This document shows, piece after piece, positions 44,791 through 57,054 of a stretch of 64,000 bases of DNA. The stretch spans positions 4,526,001 to 4,590,000 of the forward strand of contig JAZGTN010000059.1 in NCBI GenBank assembly GCA_037783415.1, given 5' to 3'. The DNA comes from Leptasterias polaris. Lineage: Eukaryota; Echinodermata; Asteroidea; Forcipulatida; Asteriidae. Position 1 is the stretch's first letter. Each line of letters starts with the position of its first letter. The position numbers were made by a program, and so were the translations under genes. The notes beneath the pieces were generated by a model. That model was not told where the DNA came from and ran no database searches. It saw only the letters and a list, made by a program, of their open reading frames with translations.

Positions 44791-46513
44791 TATTTTTTGT
44801 TTTAAACATTACCAATAATTACAACAGTTTCAGATAACTTACTTGTACTATAGGATTTTGTGTTCACTTTAAGTAAGACCTAAACGAAGAAAACCAACAT
44901 TGAAAGGCCTATGACTAGGGTTGAAGTTGTTACAGGTTAGCAATGTTGTTACTTTGAACTCACCATGCTCATATCTCATAAAACATCCCCAGCCCTGTCT
45001 CAGACGTCATCACCGAATACTTCAATTAGATGAGACATCTTGACTGTGAGGGCGTACTACCAAGATTATCCTTGTCAGCTGGAAGCTTCCCTTCAGAAGA
45101 AGCAAATATTAAAAGAAAGACAAAAAAGACATTGAGTATTGACACCAAGTGATTAAAGATAAACAGCAACATACCAATTATTTCACTCACTGACTTTACT
45201 CAGGAAATTGTCTTAACTGTCAGGACTGTTCCTCTAAAATATGTCTCAGCCAAACGAGTGGAAGGCATATATAGTCATCGTGAATCTCTGTAGTACATAA
45301 AGAAGAAGCCAAGATTCCTGTCCGATGCCCCTGGTGTCCATTAACATCCTAGTAGAATCAAAACATCTCTCATATGTAAGGATGTTCATCTACTTTCTTA
45401 CCAAAACAAGAGGTGGTGTAAAAATAAGTAAATTTGCCATTTTCAAGAAAACAACAAATAAAAGTTTACATTTTGCAACAGATGTTGTGCTTGTTTTATT
45501 GTATTACTATTTGGACTGCTACAACCAAATCCAATAACATTGATTTTGGAGATCTTCAAGTGCTAATTTCTCAGCTTCGTTAGTGTGCTGGAATATTTAA
45601 TCCATGAGATTATAGAATGAATTCAATCAACTTTGCTTCTTAATGATTTACAATCCTGTCATTGCCAGTTTTTGTATGGAAACTATCTTAGGAACCAAGT
45701 CAGATTGATAGATTACTATTCTCCAGTAAGGGCTCGAATTTGTGCACAAAATCCATGAGACCCCAGGGCCTAAGCTCAAAATATTTACTGAACCAGAATC
45801 AAAATAAGAAAAAACTAAACAACAGGTTAGCAAGCACTAAGAGTAGATTTATCTCATTTGTGTTATGGGCAAGTATACTTTGATATGATTTGAATGATAT
45901 TTATCATACTCATATATTGAACCTGATTAAAGATATATGCCACAGTGTGTCTACTTTCCATTCCCTGACTTAGACTCTAAAATCACTGGCCTCGATCCGG
46001 GCCTGCAGTCCAGTGTAATTTTCAAGCCCTGCCAGCAATTTGATGGTATCATCATCGAAGTCCACCACTCTTGCATTGGTCCTTGCCTCCCTCTTCTTGT
46101 TCAAGAGGGAACAATTTCTCCACCAGCTCTAAAACAACCCTGTATTTCAACGTTAAAGGGATGGCAGTACAATTCAGGTTGAAAGAATGCATCAATTCAA
46201 ACCAAAGTTGTCAATTAAGACTCAGAGACTCACCATGAATTTTGATAATGAAGATTTATGTCCTGCAATAGCAACCCGTCTCTCTGGTTTGTCAGACTCA
46301 GAATCTCAGTATATAGAGGTGGTTTTTAGCCTGCAAAGTATCTAACAGAAACATGTCTTATATAACGGTGATTACTTTTTAAATCCAATCTGTTTTTATA
46401 ACCTCATCATACTTGGCACAGAATTCAGTATCATTTTTGATAATAACCTTTTAGAGAAATGAACAAATATTTGACTGGGCAAGCTAGTTGGTCTAGTGGC
46501 TCATCAGACATAT
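44791..46513. other. No recognisable features
   Basis: AT-rich sequence. The forward frame at 45937-46182 (81 codons) has no recognised motif. Confidence 0.5.
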
Positions 46514-46779
46514 GGACCAAATTTAATGACTTTGCTCACTGTAAAATTCTGCGCTTACCATCATCATTCTCTGCTTACAGCTAGGATAAGCACCAAATTT
46601 CTGCACTAGCTGTGTATACATGAAAGTGAAGAATGCTTAGGCCTTTTAGCATGATGTACCAACATGAACAAGCAAACATTCATTGCTACTGTGAAACACG
46701 CTTGCACAAACCGCAAAATGTTCTGCTTCCATAAACGCTGATTTATCACTTACAGTAAGCAGAGCCATGACATTGGGAC
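46514..46779. mobile_element. Palindromic MITE, TTTCATGGCTCTGCTTA family
   Basis: Left GGACCAAATTTAATGACTTT and right GTAAGCAGAGCCATGACATT are degenerate inverted ends of the family best preserved at 56817-57054. Internal TGCGCTTACCATC and GCTTCCATAAACGC correspond to that copy. Its 46638-46723 segment is duplicated exactly at 58481-58566. Confidence 0.7.
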
Positions 46780-47267
46780 AAGTCTAAAATGTAGAATGTC
46801 AAATATAAGGTGCATACCACACATCAAGTACTTCATAAACAAAGCACAAAGTAAAATAATCCAGCAAGGTTTTGTGACAGTTATACCCTATACTAAAGTC
46901 CTTATCAACATTAAAATACCTATGTATAGATAAACCTAGATTTACATTCCTTTAAAAAGAGCTTCCCATTTTGGCATCCTACACAAGATTGTTTAGACTA
47001 CAGTCATCCCATCTGAGTGGCTTTAGATGGTCCTTGATGTGTAAGTACACACAAAAACATGTCAGGACTTCTAGAACTTGAATATTCCAACTCTGCAGAG
47101 CTACACTCCAGGGAACTGGATGTTTTTTCATCATGCTTGAATCTCACATTTCTGTTGCTGTCTTGTGACTCTTGTGTTTCAGCTTAAAAGTCTGGTGGGT
47201 GTTTCCATCACACTGCTCATCTTGGGTCCTGCTGATGTTACATGTAGCTCTCTTGGCTGTGGCGCTG

Positions 47268-47815
47268 TGGCCGTGTTCCCTTGGCAGTGGCTGTGTTCCC
47301 TTGGCAGTGGCTGTGTTCCCTTGGCAGTGACAGTGTTCCCTTGGCAGTGACAGTGTTCCCTTGGCAGTGGCAGTGTTCCTTTGACAGTGGCTGTGTGTTC
47401 CCTTGGCAGTGGCTGTGTTCCCTTGACAGTGGCTGTGTTCCCTTGACAGTGGCTGTGTTCCCTTGACAGTGGCTGTGTTCCCTTGGCAGTTGCTGTGTTC
47501 ATTTGACAGTGGCTGTGTTCCCTTGGCAGTGGCTGTGTTCCCTTGGCAGTGGCTGTGTTCCCTTGGCATCAGTGGCTGTGTTCCTTTGGCAGTGGCTGTG
47601 TTCCCTTGGCAGTGGCTGTGTTCAATGGCAGTGGCTGTGTTCAATGGCAGTGGCTGTGTTCCCTTGGCAGTGGCTGTGTTCCCTTGGCAGTGGCTGTGTT
47701 CCCTTGACAGTGGCTGTGTTCCCTTGACAGTGGCTGTGTTCCCTTGACAGTGGCTGTGTTCCCTTGGCAGTGGCTGTGTTCCCTTGGCGTACTGTGTTCC
47801 CTTGGCAGTGGCTGG
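47268..47815. repeat. 20-bp minisatellite, about 27 copies
   Basis: Unit CAGTGGCTGTGTTCCCTTGG, with GACAGT and TTCAATGGCAG variants. Because 20 is not a multiple of 3, both strands give 60-bp-period frames, which are artefacts. Confidence 0.97.
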
Positions 47816-48679
47816 GTATTTGGTACAATATTGTCATCAGATAATCCTTCAGATCTCATCCAGGTCTAAACATGCATAACTTCACCATCCACCCCTTGCA
47901 TCACCCTCAGCATTATCAGTGACTTATGTTCACCCTAGAAGAATGTGTGAATTACCGCAGCATAGTTGAATCACTACCAGTCCCTACACCATTTCCACCT
48001 TTCACCATATCAGATAAAGTTAGCGGCTGAGGGATTGCTCCCTCAATGTAACAGTCAAACACCATGATTAAATTTAATGTATTGTTATTTTATTTCCAAA
48101 TTGACCACAGCAGTACACAGACAAATTAAAAAAACAAATAGTGAGCAAAAAAAGCATGGTCGGAGTCTTACTGTACAACAAAATGTTTAACGGAAACAAG
48201 AAGCAATTATATATAAACGATATCACGATCCACTGCATGGAGCTGCTTAAGCATCGAAATGAGCTAAGCAAAACAAAATGAAATACAAAGGCAAGAGGCA
48301 AAAGTTTATAAACAATGTCATTACCCAATTTTATACAGCTGCTTAAGCATAAAAATAAGCTGAGCACAAAAATCTAACCTTCCATAGTCAAAAACTGTGT
48401 CACATATACCATTTGTGACTGGTATCCTGCTCATCTTTGCCTTGCAGAGAATTGTTAAGCTGATATTTTCTGCTTAAGCAGTTCTAGAGCTGCTTAAAGG
48501 TAAGCAAATCTTTATGCTAACTATAGCAGAAAAATGTGCTTATGCTTATGCCTATTTCACAGGGATATAGCAAGAAAATTGACCAGCTTACGTGTTCGCT
48601 ATGGTTTGCATTGTTATGTCACTCATTATCATACAGTAAGCACCGGACGGTTAGCATGCCTTTTCCTGTGCTTACGGTT

Positions 48680-48932
48680 AGCAGCGCTATGAAATGGAAA
48701 CTGGCACAGTAAGCACAAAGCGGCCGGTAAGCAGCTCTATGAAATGGAAACTCGCACAGTAAGCACAAAGCGGCCGGTAAGCAGCTCTATGAAATGGAAA
48801 CTCGCACAGTAAGCACAAAGCGGCCGGTAAGCAGCGCTATGAAATGGAAACTCGCACAGTAAGCACAAAGCGGCCGGTAAGCAGCTCTATGAAATGGAAA
48901 CTGGCACAGTAAGCACAAAGCGGCCGGTAAGT
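48680..48932. repeat. 50-bp satellite, first block (5 copies)
   Basis: Unit of exactly 50 bp containing GCTCTATGAAATGGAAACTG and CACAGTAAGCACAAAGCGGC. The first copy grades into the MITE body. Confidence 0.97.
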
Positions 48933-50069
48933 GTTTTGTAGAAGTTTTCTAGTCTACCAAATACCAGTGAGTGTTATTTTTTCTTGATGGAAAATCCTTG
49001 GTTTTATTCATGTTATTGGGAAGTACGTGCAGTCATCTACTAAAACCCCTTAACTGATTAGCGCAACATTTATAACTTTTGATTGCTACTCTTAAGTAAC
49101 TGGGTTTAATTAAACTTAACAGTTGGGTCTTTCAAAATTATTTATAATTTATATTCAATCAATAACTTCATGGTCACATGGTGGTTTGGGCTTGTTACTG
49201 GTAAGTCTCTATGGTTATACTGCCATGCTTGTACATACCATCGCAGACCGCAGAGTTGTGCAAACCATATAGTTTTGGCAAATGTTTAAATTTTTTCTAA
49301 CACACATTTCCCAATTTTTTTCTTTTACAGTTCTTTGTGCTTCTCTCTCTGAGGAAGGTGACTAAATCATCATCAACAGAAACCTAGAAATGGAGCATGG
49401 TGGCATTTCTCACAGGACCAGCATTGGGTTTGGGCTAGCTACTATACCCAAGATAAATATTCCAAAAAGAGATTAATCCTGTGGTGTTGCTATTTCCAAG
49501 ACTTACTGTCCAATACAAAAAAACTGTTTTTTCCTAAGTTTAAAACGTAAATGAAATTGCAGTACAATTGCACTTGTATCATAGTAAAATGAGTTTAAAA
49601 ACAACATATTTTTTAACTGCCGTGTGGTTATCCTTGTGGTAACTGGCATGTGGTATTCCTGTGGTAACTGGCATGTGGTATTCCTGTGGTAACTGGCGTG
49701 TGGTATCCCTGTGGTAACTGGCGTGTGGTAATCCTGTGGTAACTGTCCTGTGGTAATGTCCCAAAAAACCACAGGAATACCACAGGAATGTTCCTGTGGT
49801 AATTCCTGTGGTATTCCTGTGGTAACTGGCTTGTGGTATTCCTGTGGTAACTGGCATGTGGTATTCCTGTGGTAACTGGCCTGTGGTATTCCTGTGGTAA
49901 CTGGCCTGTGGTATTCCTGTGGTAACTGGTGTGTGGTATTCCTGTGGTAACTGGCATGTGGTATTCCTGTGGTAATGTCCCAAAAAACCACAGGAATACC
50001 ACAGGAATGTTCCTGTGGTAATTTGTGTGGTAATTTTATGTGGTAATACCACAGGACATTTTTGTAAGG
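48933..50069. repeat. 1.1-kb interruption with a GTGGTAACTGGC array
   Basis: Splits the 50-bp satellite. 48933-49600 is unique-looking sequence. 49620-50060 is a 25-bp repeat (CTGTGGTAACTGGCATGTGG + TATTC) with embedded inverted copies (49768-49812 and again from about 49987). Identical AATGTCCCAAAAAACCACAG phrases occur at about 49755 and 49974. Reverse frames through it are artefacts. Confidence 0.85.
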
Positions 50070-52093
50070 GAAGCAGCTCTATGAAATGGAAACTCACACA
50101 GTAAGCACAAAGCGGCCGGTAAGCAGCGCTATGAAATGGAAACTTGCACAGTAAGCACAAAGCGGCCGGTTAGCAGCTCTATGAAATGGAAACTGGCACA
50201 GTAAGCACAAAGCGGCCGGTAAGCAGCTCTATGAAATGGAAACTTGCACAGTAAGCACAAAGCGGCCGGTTAGCAGCTCTATGAAATGGAAACTGGCACA
50301 GTAAGCACAAAGCGGCCGGTAAGCAGATCTATGAAATGGAAACTCGCACAGTAAGCACAAAGCGGCCGGTAAGCAGATCTATGAAATGGAAACTGGCACA
50401 GTAAGCACAAAGCGGCCGGTTAGCAGCTCTATGAAATGGAAACTGGCACAGTAAGCACAAAGCGGCCGGTAAGCAGCTCTATGAAATGGAAACTCGCACA
50501 GTAAGCACAAAGCGGCCGGTAAGCAGATCTATGAAATGGAAACTGGCACAGTAAGCACAAAGCGGCCGGTTAGCAGCTCTATGAAATGGAAACTGGCACA
50601 GTAAGCACAAAGCGGCCGGTTAGCAGCTCTATGAAATGGAAACTGGCACAGTAAGCACAAAGCGGCCGGTAAGCAGATCTATGAAATGGAAACTCGCACA
50701 GTAAGCACAAAGCGGCCGGTAAGCAGATCTATGAAATGGAAACTTGCACAGTAAGCACAAAGCGGCCGGTAAGCAGATCTATGAAATGGAAACTCGCACA
50801 GTAAGCACAAAGCGGCCGGTAAGCAGCTCTATGAAATGGAAACTGGCACAGTAAGCACAAAGCGGCCGGTTAGCAGCTCTATGAAATGGAAACTGGCACA
50901 GTAAGCACAAAGCGACCGGTAAGCAGCTCTATGAAATGGAAACTGGCACAGTAAGCACAAAGCGGCCGGTAAGCAGCTCTATGAAATGGAAACTGGCACA
51001 GTAAGCACAAAGCGGCCGGTAAGCAGCGCTATGAAATGGAAACTGGCACAGTAAGCACAAAGCGGCCGGAAGCAGCTCTATGAAATGGAAACTGGCACAG
51101 TAAGCACAAAGCGGCCGGTAAGCAGCTCTATGAAATGGAAACTGGCACAGTAAGCACAAAGCGGCCGGTAAGCAGCGCTATGAAATGGAAACTGGCACAG
51201 TAAGCACAAAGCGGCCGGTTAGCAGCTCTATGAAATGGAAACTGGCACAGTAAGCACAAAGCGACCGGTAAGCAGCTCTATGAAATGGAAACTGGCACAG
51301 TAAGCACAAAGCGGCCGGTAAGCAAATCTATGAAATGGAAACTGGCACAGTATAAGCACAAAGCGGCCGGTTAGCAGCTCTATGAAATGGAAACTGGCAC
51401 AGTAAGCACAAAGCGGCCGGTAAGCAGCTCTATGAAATGGAAACTCGCACAGTAAGCACAAAGCGGCCGGTAAGCAGCTCTATGAAATGGAAACTCGCAC
51501 AGTAAGCACAAAGCGGCCGGTAAGCAGCGCTATGAAATGGAAACTGGCACAGTAAGCACAAAGCGGCCGGTAAGCAGCTCTATGAAATGGAAACTCGCAC
51601 AGTAAGCACAAAGCGGCCGGTAAGCAGCTCTATGAAATGGAAACTGGCACAGTAAGCACAAAGCGGCCGGTTAGCAGCTCTATGAAATGGAAACTGGCAC
51701 AGTAAGCACAAAGCGGCCGGTAAGCAGCTCTATGAAATGGAAACTCGCACATTAAGCACAAAGCGGCCGGTAAGCAGATCTATGAAATGGAAACTGGCAC
51801 AGTAAGCACAAAGCGGCCGGTTAGCAGCTCTATGAAATGGAAACTGGCACAGTAAGCACAAAGCGGCCGGTAAGCAGATCTATGAAATGGAAACTGGCAC
51901 AGTAAGCACAAAGCGGCCGGTTAGCAGCTCTATGAAATGGAAACTGGCACAGTAAGCACAAAGCGGCCGGTAAGCAGATCTATGAAATGGAAACTTGCAC
52001 AGTAAGCACAAAGCGGCCGGTTAGCAGCTCTATGAAATGGAAACTGGCACAGTAAGCACAAAGCGGCCGGTAAGCAGCTCTATGAAATTGGGC
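50070..52093. repeat. 50-bp satellite, main block (about 40 copies)
   Basis: Same unit as 48680-48932. Three variable sites recur: ACTGGCAC/ACTCGCAC/ACTTGCAC, GGTAAGCAG/GGTTAGCAG and AGCAGCTCT/AGCAGATCT/AGCAGCGCT. They occur in repeated combinations, suggesting a higher-order pattern. One copy has a 1-nt deletion (about 51069) and one a 2-nt insertion (about 51351). Confidence 0.97.
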
Positions 52094-52324
52094 CCTGGAG
52101 TTAATTCCTTTCAAGACATTTCTTTTGACAAAAACACACTTTATAACAAATAAAAACTTAAACAGAATAAAAACCAATGGATTTTTTATAATAATTATTA
52201 TTTTTTTTTTTGGGGGGGGGTTATAACATAAATCAAATTCCTTTGTGTCCCATCTTGGCAACACTGAAACAACACTGATAAGATTGAAAATATACATATT
52301 CACAGATCTGCACATACAATTTTC

Positions 52325-52585
52325 ATGGTATAAAGATGGTCATGGTGGTAAACTTCCCTTGAAATACATGTAGTTTTGCTTGAAATGCTATGGTTTTTTA
52401 GGAAATGAGTAAAACAATTGGTCTTTATCGCTCGTGTCCAAAACCCGATGTTTCAAAACAGTGAAAACATATCATGGGGTTTTTCACTGTTTTCTCATGA
52501 CTCAGTAGACCAATTTATCATAAACTTTCACATCAAGTGTTGATACTGGTCTTTGACAATTACCAATGTTGTACATGCTTTAAGT
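52325..52585 (-). mobile_element. Diverged TTAA-type MITE copy
   Basis: Reverse complement resembles 19908-20165: GTAATTGTCAAAGACC, ACACTTGATGTGAAAG, AAACAGTGAAAAACCCC, and GACCATCTTTATACCAT at its far end. Ends are degraded. Confidence 0.75.
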
Positions 52586-52763
52586 GAATAATAAAACAGG
52601 TAAACAATGTTTGACAAATAATATCTAATATTTTTTGCCTGACCATTAATCACAGTATGACAAAACAAACATCAATAGGCCTAAATTTGTTTAATTTCTG
52701 TGACACAGATCAAATCAATTAGGTTAGGCTGATGGACGTCCTTTATCAACAACATCTCATCTG

Positions 52764-52960
52764 TGCCCAATTTCAAAAAGCTGCTTAAGCGCAAAATCTA
52801 CTAAGCGCAACGCAGTTATGCTGATCAGAATAAGGTTACCAGCCAAAAATATCATGCCACCTTTACATATTATGACTGGTTCCCTGTTTATTTTTACTAG
52901 CAAAAATGTTAATCATTATTTTACTCCTTAAGCAGCTCTATGAAATTGGACCAAGATCCT
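52764..52960. mobile_element. MITE, GCTGCTTAAG family
   Basis: Left CCCAATTTCAAAAAGCTGCT and right AGCAGCTCTATGAAATTGGA form inverted ends around about 150 bp with AAGCGC and GACTGGTTCCCTG phrases. Same family as the satellite-enlarged element just upstream. Confidence 0.8.
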
Positions 52961-53275
52961 CTCTGTCCATCCAGATCGGTCCTTCATACCGAGTCAGGTC
53001 TTAAGGTGTGGGGACTCCTGTGTTTCTCCTCCTCTTGTCTTTCTTGGGTTGGTTCCCACAAGATGATGGAGGAGGCTGCCATTTCAGGATGCTGAAAACA
53101 GTGTCTTGCAATTCTTGTCTGATATGTTTGATAGACCACCATAGGATGTTCCTGGTTTGGTAAGTCCATGACACGACCAAGGATTCTTCGCATATGGGTG
53201 TATGTCTCATCTAAGGTCTTCTCCTGCTGCGTAGTGAGAGTCCAGGTTTCCGCACCATACAGTAAGGTTGACTCA
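52961..53275 (-). pseudogene. 3' fragment of a LINE reverse-transcriptase ORF
   Basis: On the minus strand the frame reads LLYGAETWTLTTQQEKTLDE, then MRRILGRV, RIARHCF and SSIILWEP, before a stop. This order (YGAETW, a helical linker, R..HC, LILW.P) is the post-RT segment typical of invertebrate non-LTR elements. Truncated at the 5' side, with no RT core in the window. Confidence 0.75.
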
Positions 53276-55827
53276 TCTCATTGCCACAGAATAAAAACAA
53301 TACGCTTCTTGGGGTCAATTACTTTAGGGCAAATTTATTTCCTTACTCTGACAAGACAATGATTTAAAGTTGAACAGAACAGACACACAAAAGACTGACA
53401 CAGAATAAAAACAATTCACTTGTTGGGGTCAATTATTTCTTGGGATCAAATTTATTTTCTTAACCCTAAACCCCTAGTGTCTTTGGCTTGAGACCCTCCC
53501 ACATCCTCCAAATTACTCCACTCCATGCTCAACTATATATATGGAATGTTCGGACTTAGAAAAAAATGATATTAAGCTTGTTTCAATGACAAGCAATTGT
53601 TTTTTGGACCTAGAATCCTTCATGAATAAGATTTGGAAACATTTGGAACAAAAACCAATTGACTTCTTGAGGTCATGTTATTTATTTACTTAGTAAGTTT
53701 TTTAGTTTTTTATTATCATTATATTTCAATTTATTGTTTTAGTGTACACTTGTTTATTAAATTTTTTGTTGGGGGGTCATCAAAATCTACTTCCTTAAAG
53801 ATAAACTTGAAGGAAAATAACATAACTCTGAGACCAGTAAAACTATCATGATTTTCATTCTTAGTGCAACTGTGCACATAACTCTGAGACCGGTAAAACT
53901 ATCATGATTTTCATTCTTAGTGCAACTGTGCAATTTGTGCATACATGTATTTGTTGCGATGTCGCCTGATTGTAAGTCAGTTGTAAGTTTTTCAACATTT
54001 TCAAGTGAGTTGACCAACCATTTGAAACCATTCAACTGCCAAAGTTGTGTATGGTGGCACAACTGTGCACAGAACTAACTATGTACTGTGTACATGCATT
54101 CCCTCATGTTATCATATTGCAAGGCTGGCATAGCTTATCTATCATTCAAAACCACAGTGAATGGTATTGAATGGTCAGACAGCTAGAGGGTTAAGCCTAG
54201 CATTTGTTTTCCAAAAAACATTTCTTTAAAATCCATGGTTGAGAACCCCAAAACATGACTGTCACTGTGAACTGACCTCACATGGGGATTTTAAGATTCC
54301 ATAAAACAACTCAACACTTAAAGATTGAAGCTTCATAGCTAAAATTTTAACATTTAGACTGAATGTGGGCAGCCGGTCAGACAACCGGAGTCCAGGCGGA
54401 TGGAAATTGGCATTACATAGGCTCACTCTTCACTCACTCAGAGAAAAACTTTTTGATCAGGATTGTCATGCTAGACAAAGATGCCAATGTTTCACAAAAA
54501 GCCCCTATCAAAACAGCACTGTGACATCAGGCTTGGGACTTGATCCAAACAAGAAAATGCATAGCAAGCTAAACAACCTTCATCCAGTACCAACACTGAC
54601 TGGTTTTATTTTGGTTTCCGAAGGCACACTTCAGTATTGAATTAAGTTTTCACTTTTGCTGGGAACCTATCACTATCAGGGCGCCGCCAACAACGTCAGG
54701 AGGAAACGGAAGTTCAAAGATCAAATTTCAACAAAATTACAGGGAGGAAAACTTCACAATTATGACTAAATAATAATAGCTAAACACAAAATAAGAGTAA
54801 AACAGTATTTCACTTCACCCCCATCATCATCTATCTACATGTAGTCATCCTAGACTGGTCTAGTCTGGTTCTAGTGTTCTAATTTGTTTGTCCTGTTTTA
54901 ATCTGTCTTTTTGCCTTGTACCATTGTGTGTGGTTTTTTAAAACTTATTTTGTGTGTTTAATTTTCAAATATTTATAAAATGTTTTATGTATCCTTTAAT
55001 TGGCGCTTGCGCTGTTAGATGTTGTAAAATATAAACTAATTTAAAAAGTTGATCTTTGACGAACAAACAGATAGTACAACATCTAAGTCTTGTGCAATCA
55101 AAAGAATTTTTAAATACTCAACAAGAGAATACTTTATGGCAAACATTCCCATTTGGACAAAACACATCACAATGATAACAATAATTTGATACTGAATAAA
55201 ACCAATATACTCTATGGCATTACTTAATTTAGGGCAAATTTATTTTGTTACTCCGCACCAGAAGTAACCATAGTCCATTACAATATAAATAAAGACTGGA
55301 AACTCACAACAAGAATGAATTTGTGTCACAAGTAATATCTGGTGTTAATTTGCCTTCAAGACAACCATTCAATGGACAAAACATACATCACGAATAATTA
55401 CTTGACGCAGAATAAAAACCAGGACATGTTTTCGAAGTCTGTGACAAATTTATTTGGCATCTCTGAATAAAGAATCAAGTTTTCAGGTCTGGTACAATCA
55501 AACCAATAATGAAAAATAATGAAAATTCACCAAGAAAACACTTGTTTGACATAATATGAGTTGGTACTTTGCCTTCTTTCAAGACAACCAATCACTACTG
55601 GATTAACACGCAGCACAAAAAATACAGAATAAAACCTGTCACTTGTTGGGGTCATAGTTATTTGGAGTCAAAGTTATTTCTGAAGACCTCAGCCAATAAT
55701 TGGGGGTTGGCTTTCCCCACTAGGTCTTTCTAAGCATCAACTGACAGTTAACTGAGGAAAGTTTTATAAATTAACTCACCCGAGCAACTTGAGGTTGTAG
55801 CTGTGATGACAGGCTGTTCCTTGTCTA
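53276..55827. repeat. Gene-free region with a diverged repeated phrase
   Basis: ACAGAATAAAAACAATWCRC, then CTTGTTGGGGTCAATTA and GCAAATTTATTT, recurs near 53287, 53402, 55190, 55412 and 55622, sometimes hundreds of bases apart. A direct repeat of about 53 bp (CATAACTCTGAGACCRGTAA) lies at 53820-53930. The 91-codon frame at 54365-54640 has no recognised domain. Confidence 0.6.
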
Positions 55828-55836
55828 TGTTCTTAC

Positions 55837-56441
55837 TAGCCCAGGTTGGACTCCTCCGTTGCATACAACGCGACGGAGTCCAGGGTATAAAGGTGCTGTC
55901 ATTGCGAAAACATTTATGATAAATTTTTTCATATTTTTACCTTTTTGAGGAAGCTGAAACTTGACTCACATATTCTTTGTGTCCTGAGCTTTACGCCTGC
56001 TCTATTCAGAATTGTAAATTTTATCCTTGGATGACATTATTGTGAAAATAAAATGGAAATTGATGCATTTGTTGCGACAGCCTAAACTGACAGCTTGTGA
56101 ACCGCTTGAGAATGCTTACGCGCATGCGCGTTCTTTGTAGATGCTATGCATATCGCGCATGCGCACATGAGCCTTAAAAGTCAATTGGTACAAGATGGTC
56201 ACATCGCTAGTGCACAACTCGGACTTATTTTCGGAAATAATGTCATCCATGGATGTATTTGTTAGTTGTGAATTCATAAAAAGTTTAGTTATGGACACCA
56301 AGAATATATGAATGGAGTTTCAGCTTCTCAAATCAGGTAAAAATATGAAAAATGTGTACCTAAAATTGTGTTCGTATTGTACAGGATCTTTATACCCAGG
56401 ACGTCAGTGCAGTGGCACTGACTGACGTCCTACCAGGGCTA
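55837..56441. mobile_element. Mutator-like (MULE-type) foldback MITE with hairpin termini
   Basis: A 605-bp element with perfect 9-bp target duplication TGTTCTTAC (55828-55836, 56442-56450) and termini TAGCCC / GGGCTA. About 125 bp of inverted similarity at each end includes GGGTATAAAG, TTTTTCATATTTTTACC and GAAGCTGAAAC. Each terminus has its own hairpin: GGACTCC..GGAGTCC on the left, GGACGTC..GACGTCC on the right. No ORF of note. Confidence 0.9.
56118..56166. promoter_or_regulatory. Paired GCGCATGCGC palindromes
   Basis: Two copies of GCGCATGCGC, at 56121-56130 and 56156-56165, within the MULE-type element. This is the NRF-1 consensus core. An autonomous function is not shown; they may be carried passively by the element. 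Confidence 0.5.
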
Positions 56442-56450
56442 TGTTCTTAC

Positions 56451-56811
56451 ATGCTTCACACTGCAGGGAGGGACACATGATCATCTACAGTATGTGCTTT
56501 CAGTGCAGCAAACACATGTGGTAACAAGCACTACACTGAAGCTGGCTTGAACACTGCCAAACTGTGTAAGAAAAAGTAGCAAAAGAGTTTATGTAGGGGC
56601 TATCATAATGGAAATAAAATTTTCAGGATTTAAACTGTACTGTACATCATTGGTATATTTTTTCAATGTTTTCAGAATTTTTCTAAATGTTTTACTGTAA
56701 GAAGAATGAGACTTAATATTGACTGTTGTTCTGCTTCCGAAATTCATGTTCTTCCAATGACCTAATTCAGCTGATGTTTAATAACCCTTTCGAAACCACA
56801 GTTTGGGCTTG
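56451..56811. other. Non-coding spacer
   Basis: No gene or clear repeat seen. Confidence 0.5.
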
Positions 56812-56816
56812 GGCTT

Positions 56817-57054
56817 GGGCCCAATTTCATGGCTCTGCTTAATGCCAAATTCTGCGCTTGCGATCACCATTCTCCGCTTACCGCTGACATGTGTAAGCGT
56901 AGAATGCCTAGTAACGTGGACTACGCAAGCGCACAAGCAAAAATTCCCTGCTAACCCATGAAATACGCTTGACGTAAGCACAGAATTCCCTGCTTCCGTA
57001 AGCGCCGATTCTTTGATTACGGTAAGCACAGCCATGAAATTTGGCCCAGTTATT
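56817..57054. mobile_element. Palindromic MITE, TTTCATGGCTCTGCTTA family, best copy
   Basis: Ends GGGCCCAATTTCATGGCTCT and ACAGCCATGAAATTTGGCCC are inverted. Internal TTCTGCGCTTGCGATCACCA and GCGCCGATTC continue the imperfect symmetry. Relatives: 46514-46779 and 60566-60690. Confidence 0.85.

Larger units (their letters stand above)
48324..52093. mobile_element. MITE greatly enlarged by internal satellite expansion
   Basis: Left end CCCAATTTTATACAGCTGCT (48324) and right end AAGCAGCTCTATGAAATTGG followed by GCCC (ending 52093) are inverted termini of the GGGCCCAATTTCATAGAGCTGCTTA-type MITE. Ordinary MITE body occupies 48324-48690. The rest is the 50-bp array and an interruption. Compare the ordinary-sized relative at 52764-52960. 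Confidence 0.7.

Noticed and set aside
47144..47859. Frames repeating GNTATAKGTQPL and VAVFPWQWLCSL
   Set aside because: Minisatellite of 20 bp, no coding signal.
48680..52093. CRISPR-like array
   Set aside because: Repeats are contiguous with no spacers, and the DNA is animal; it is a satellite.
50929..52315. Reverse-strand frames repeating FHFIELL and CAYCASF
   Set aside because: Translations of the 50-bp satellite; 50 is not a multiple of 3, so they are artefacts.
54365..54640. Forward 91-codon ORF
   Set aside because: No recognised motif or conserved neighbour; surrounded by repeats.
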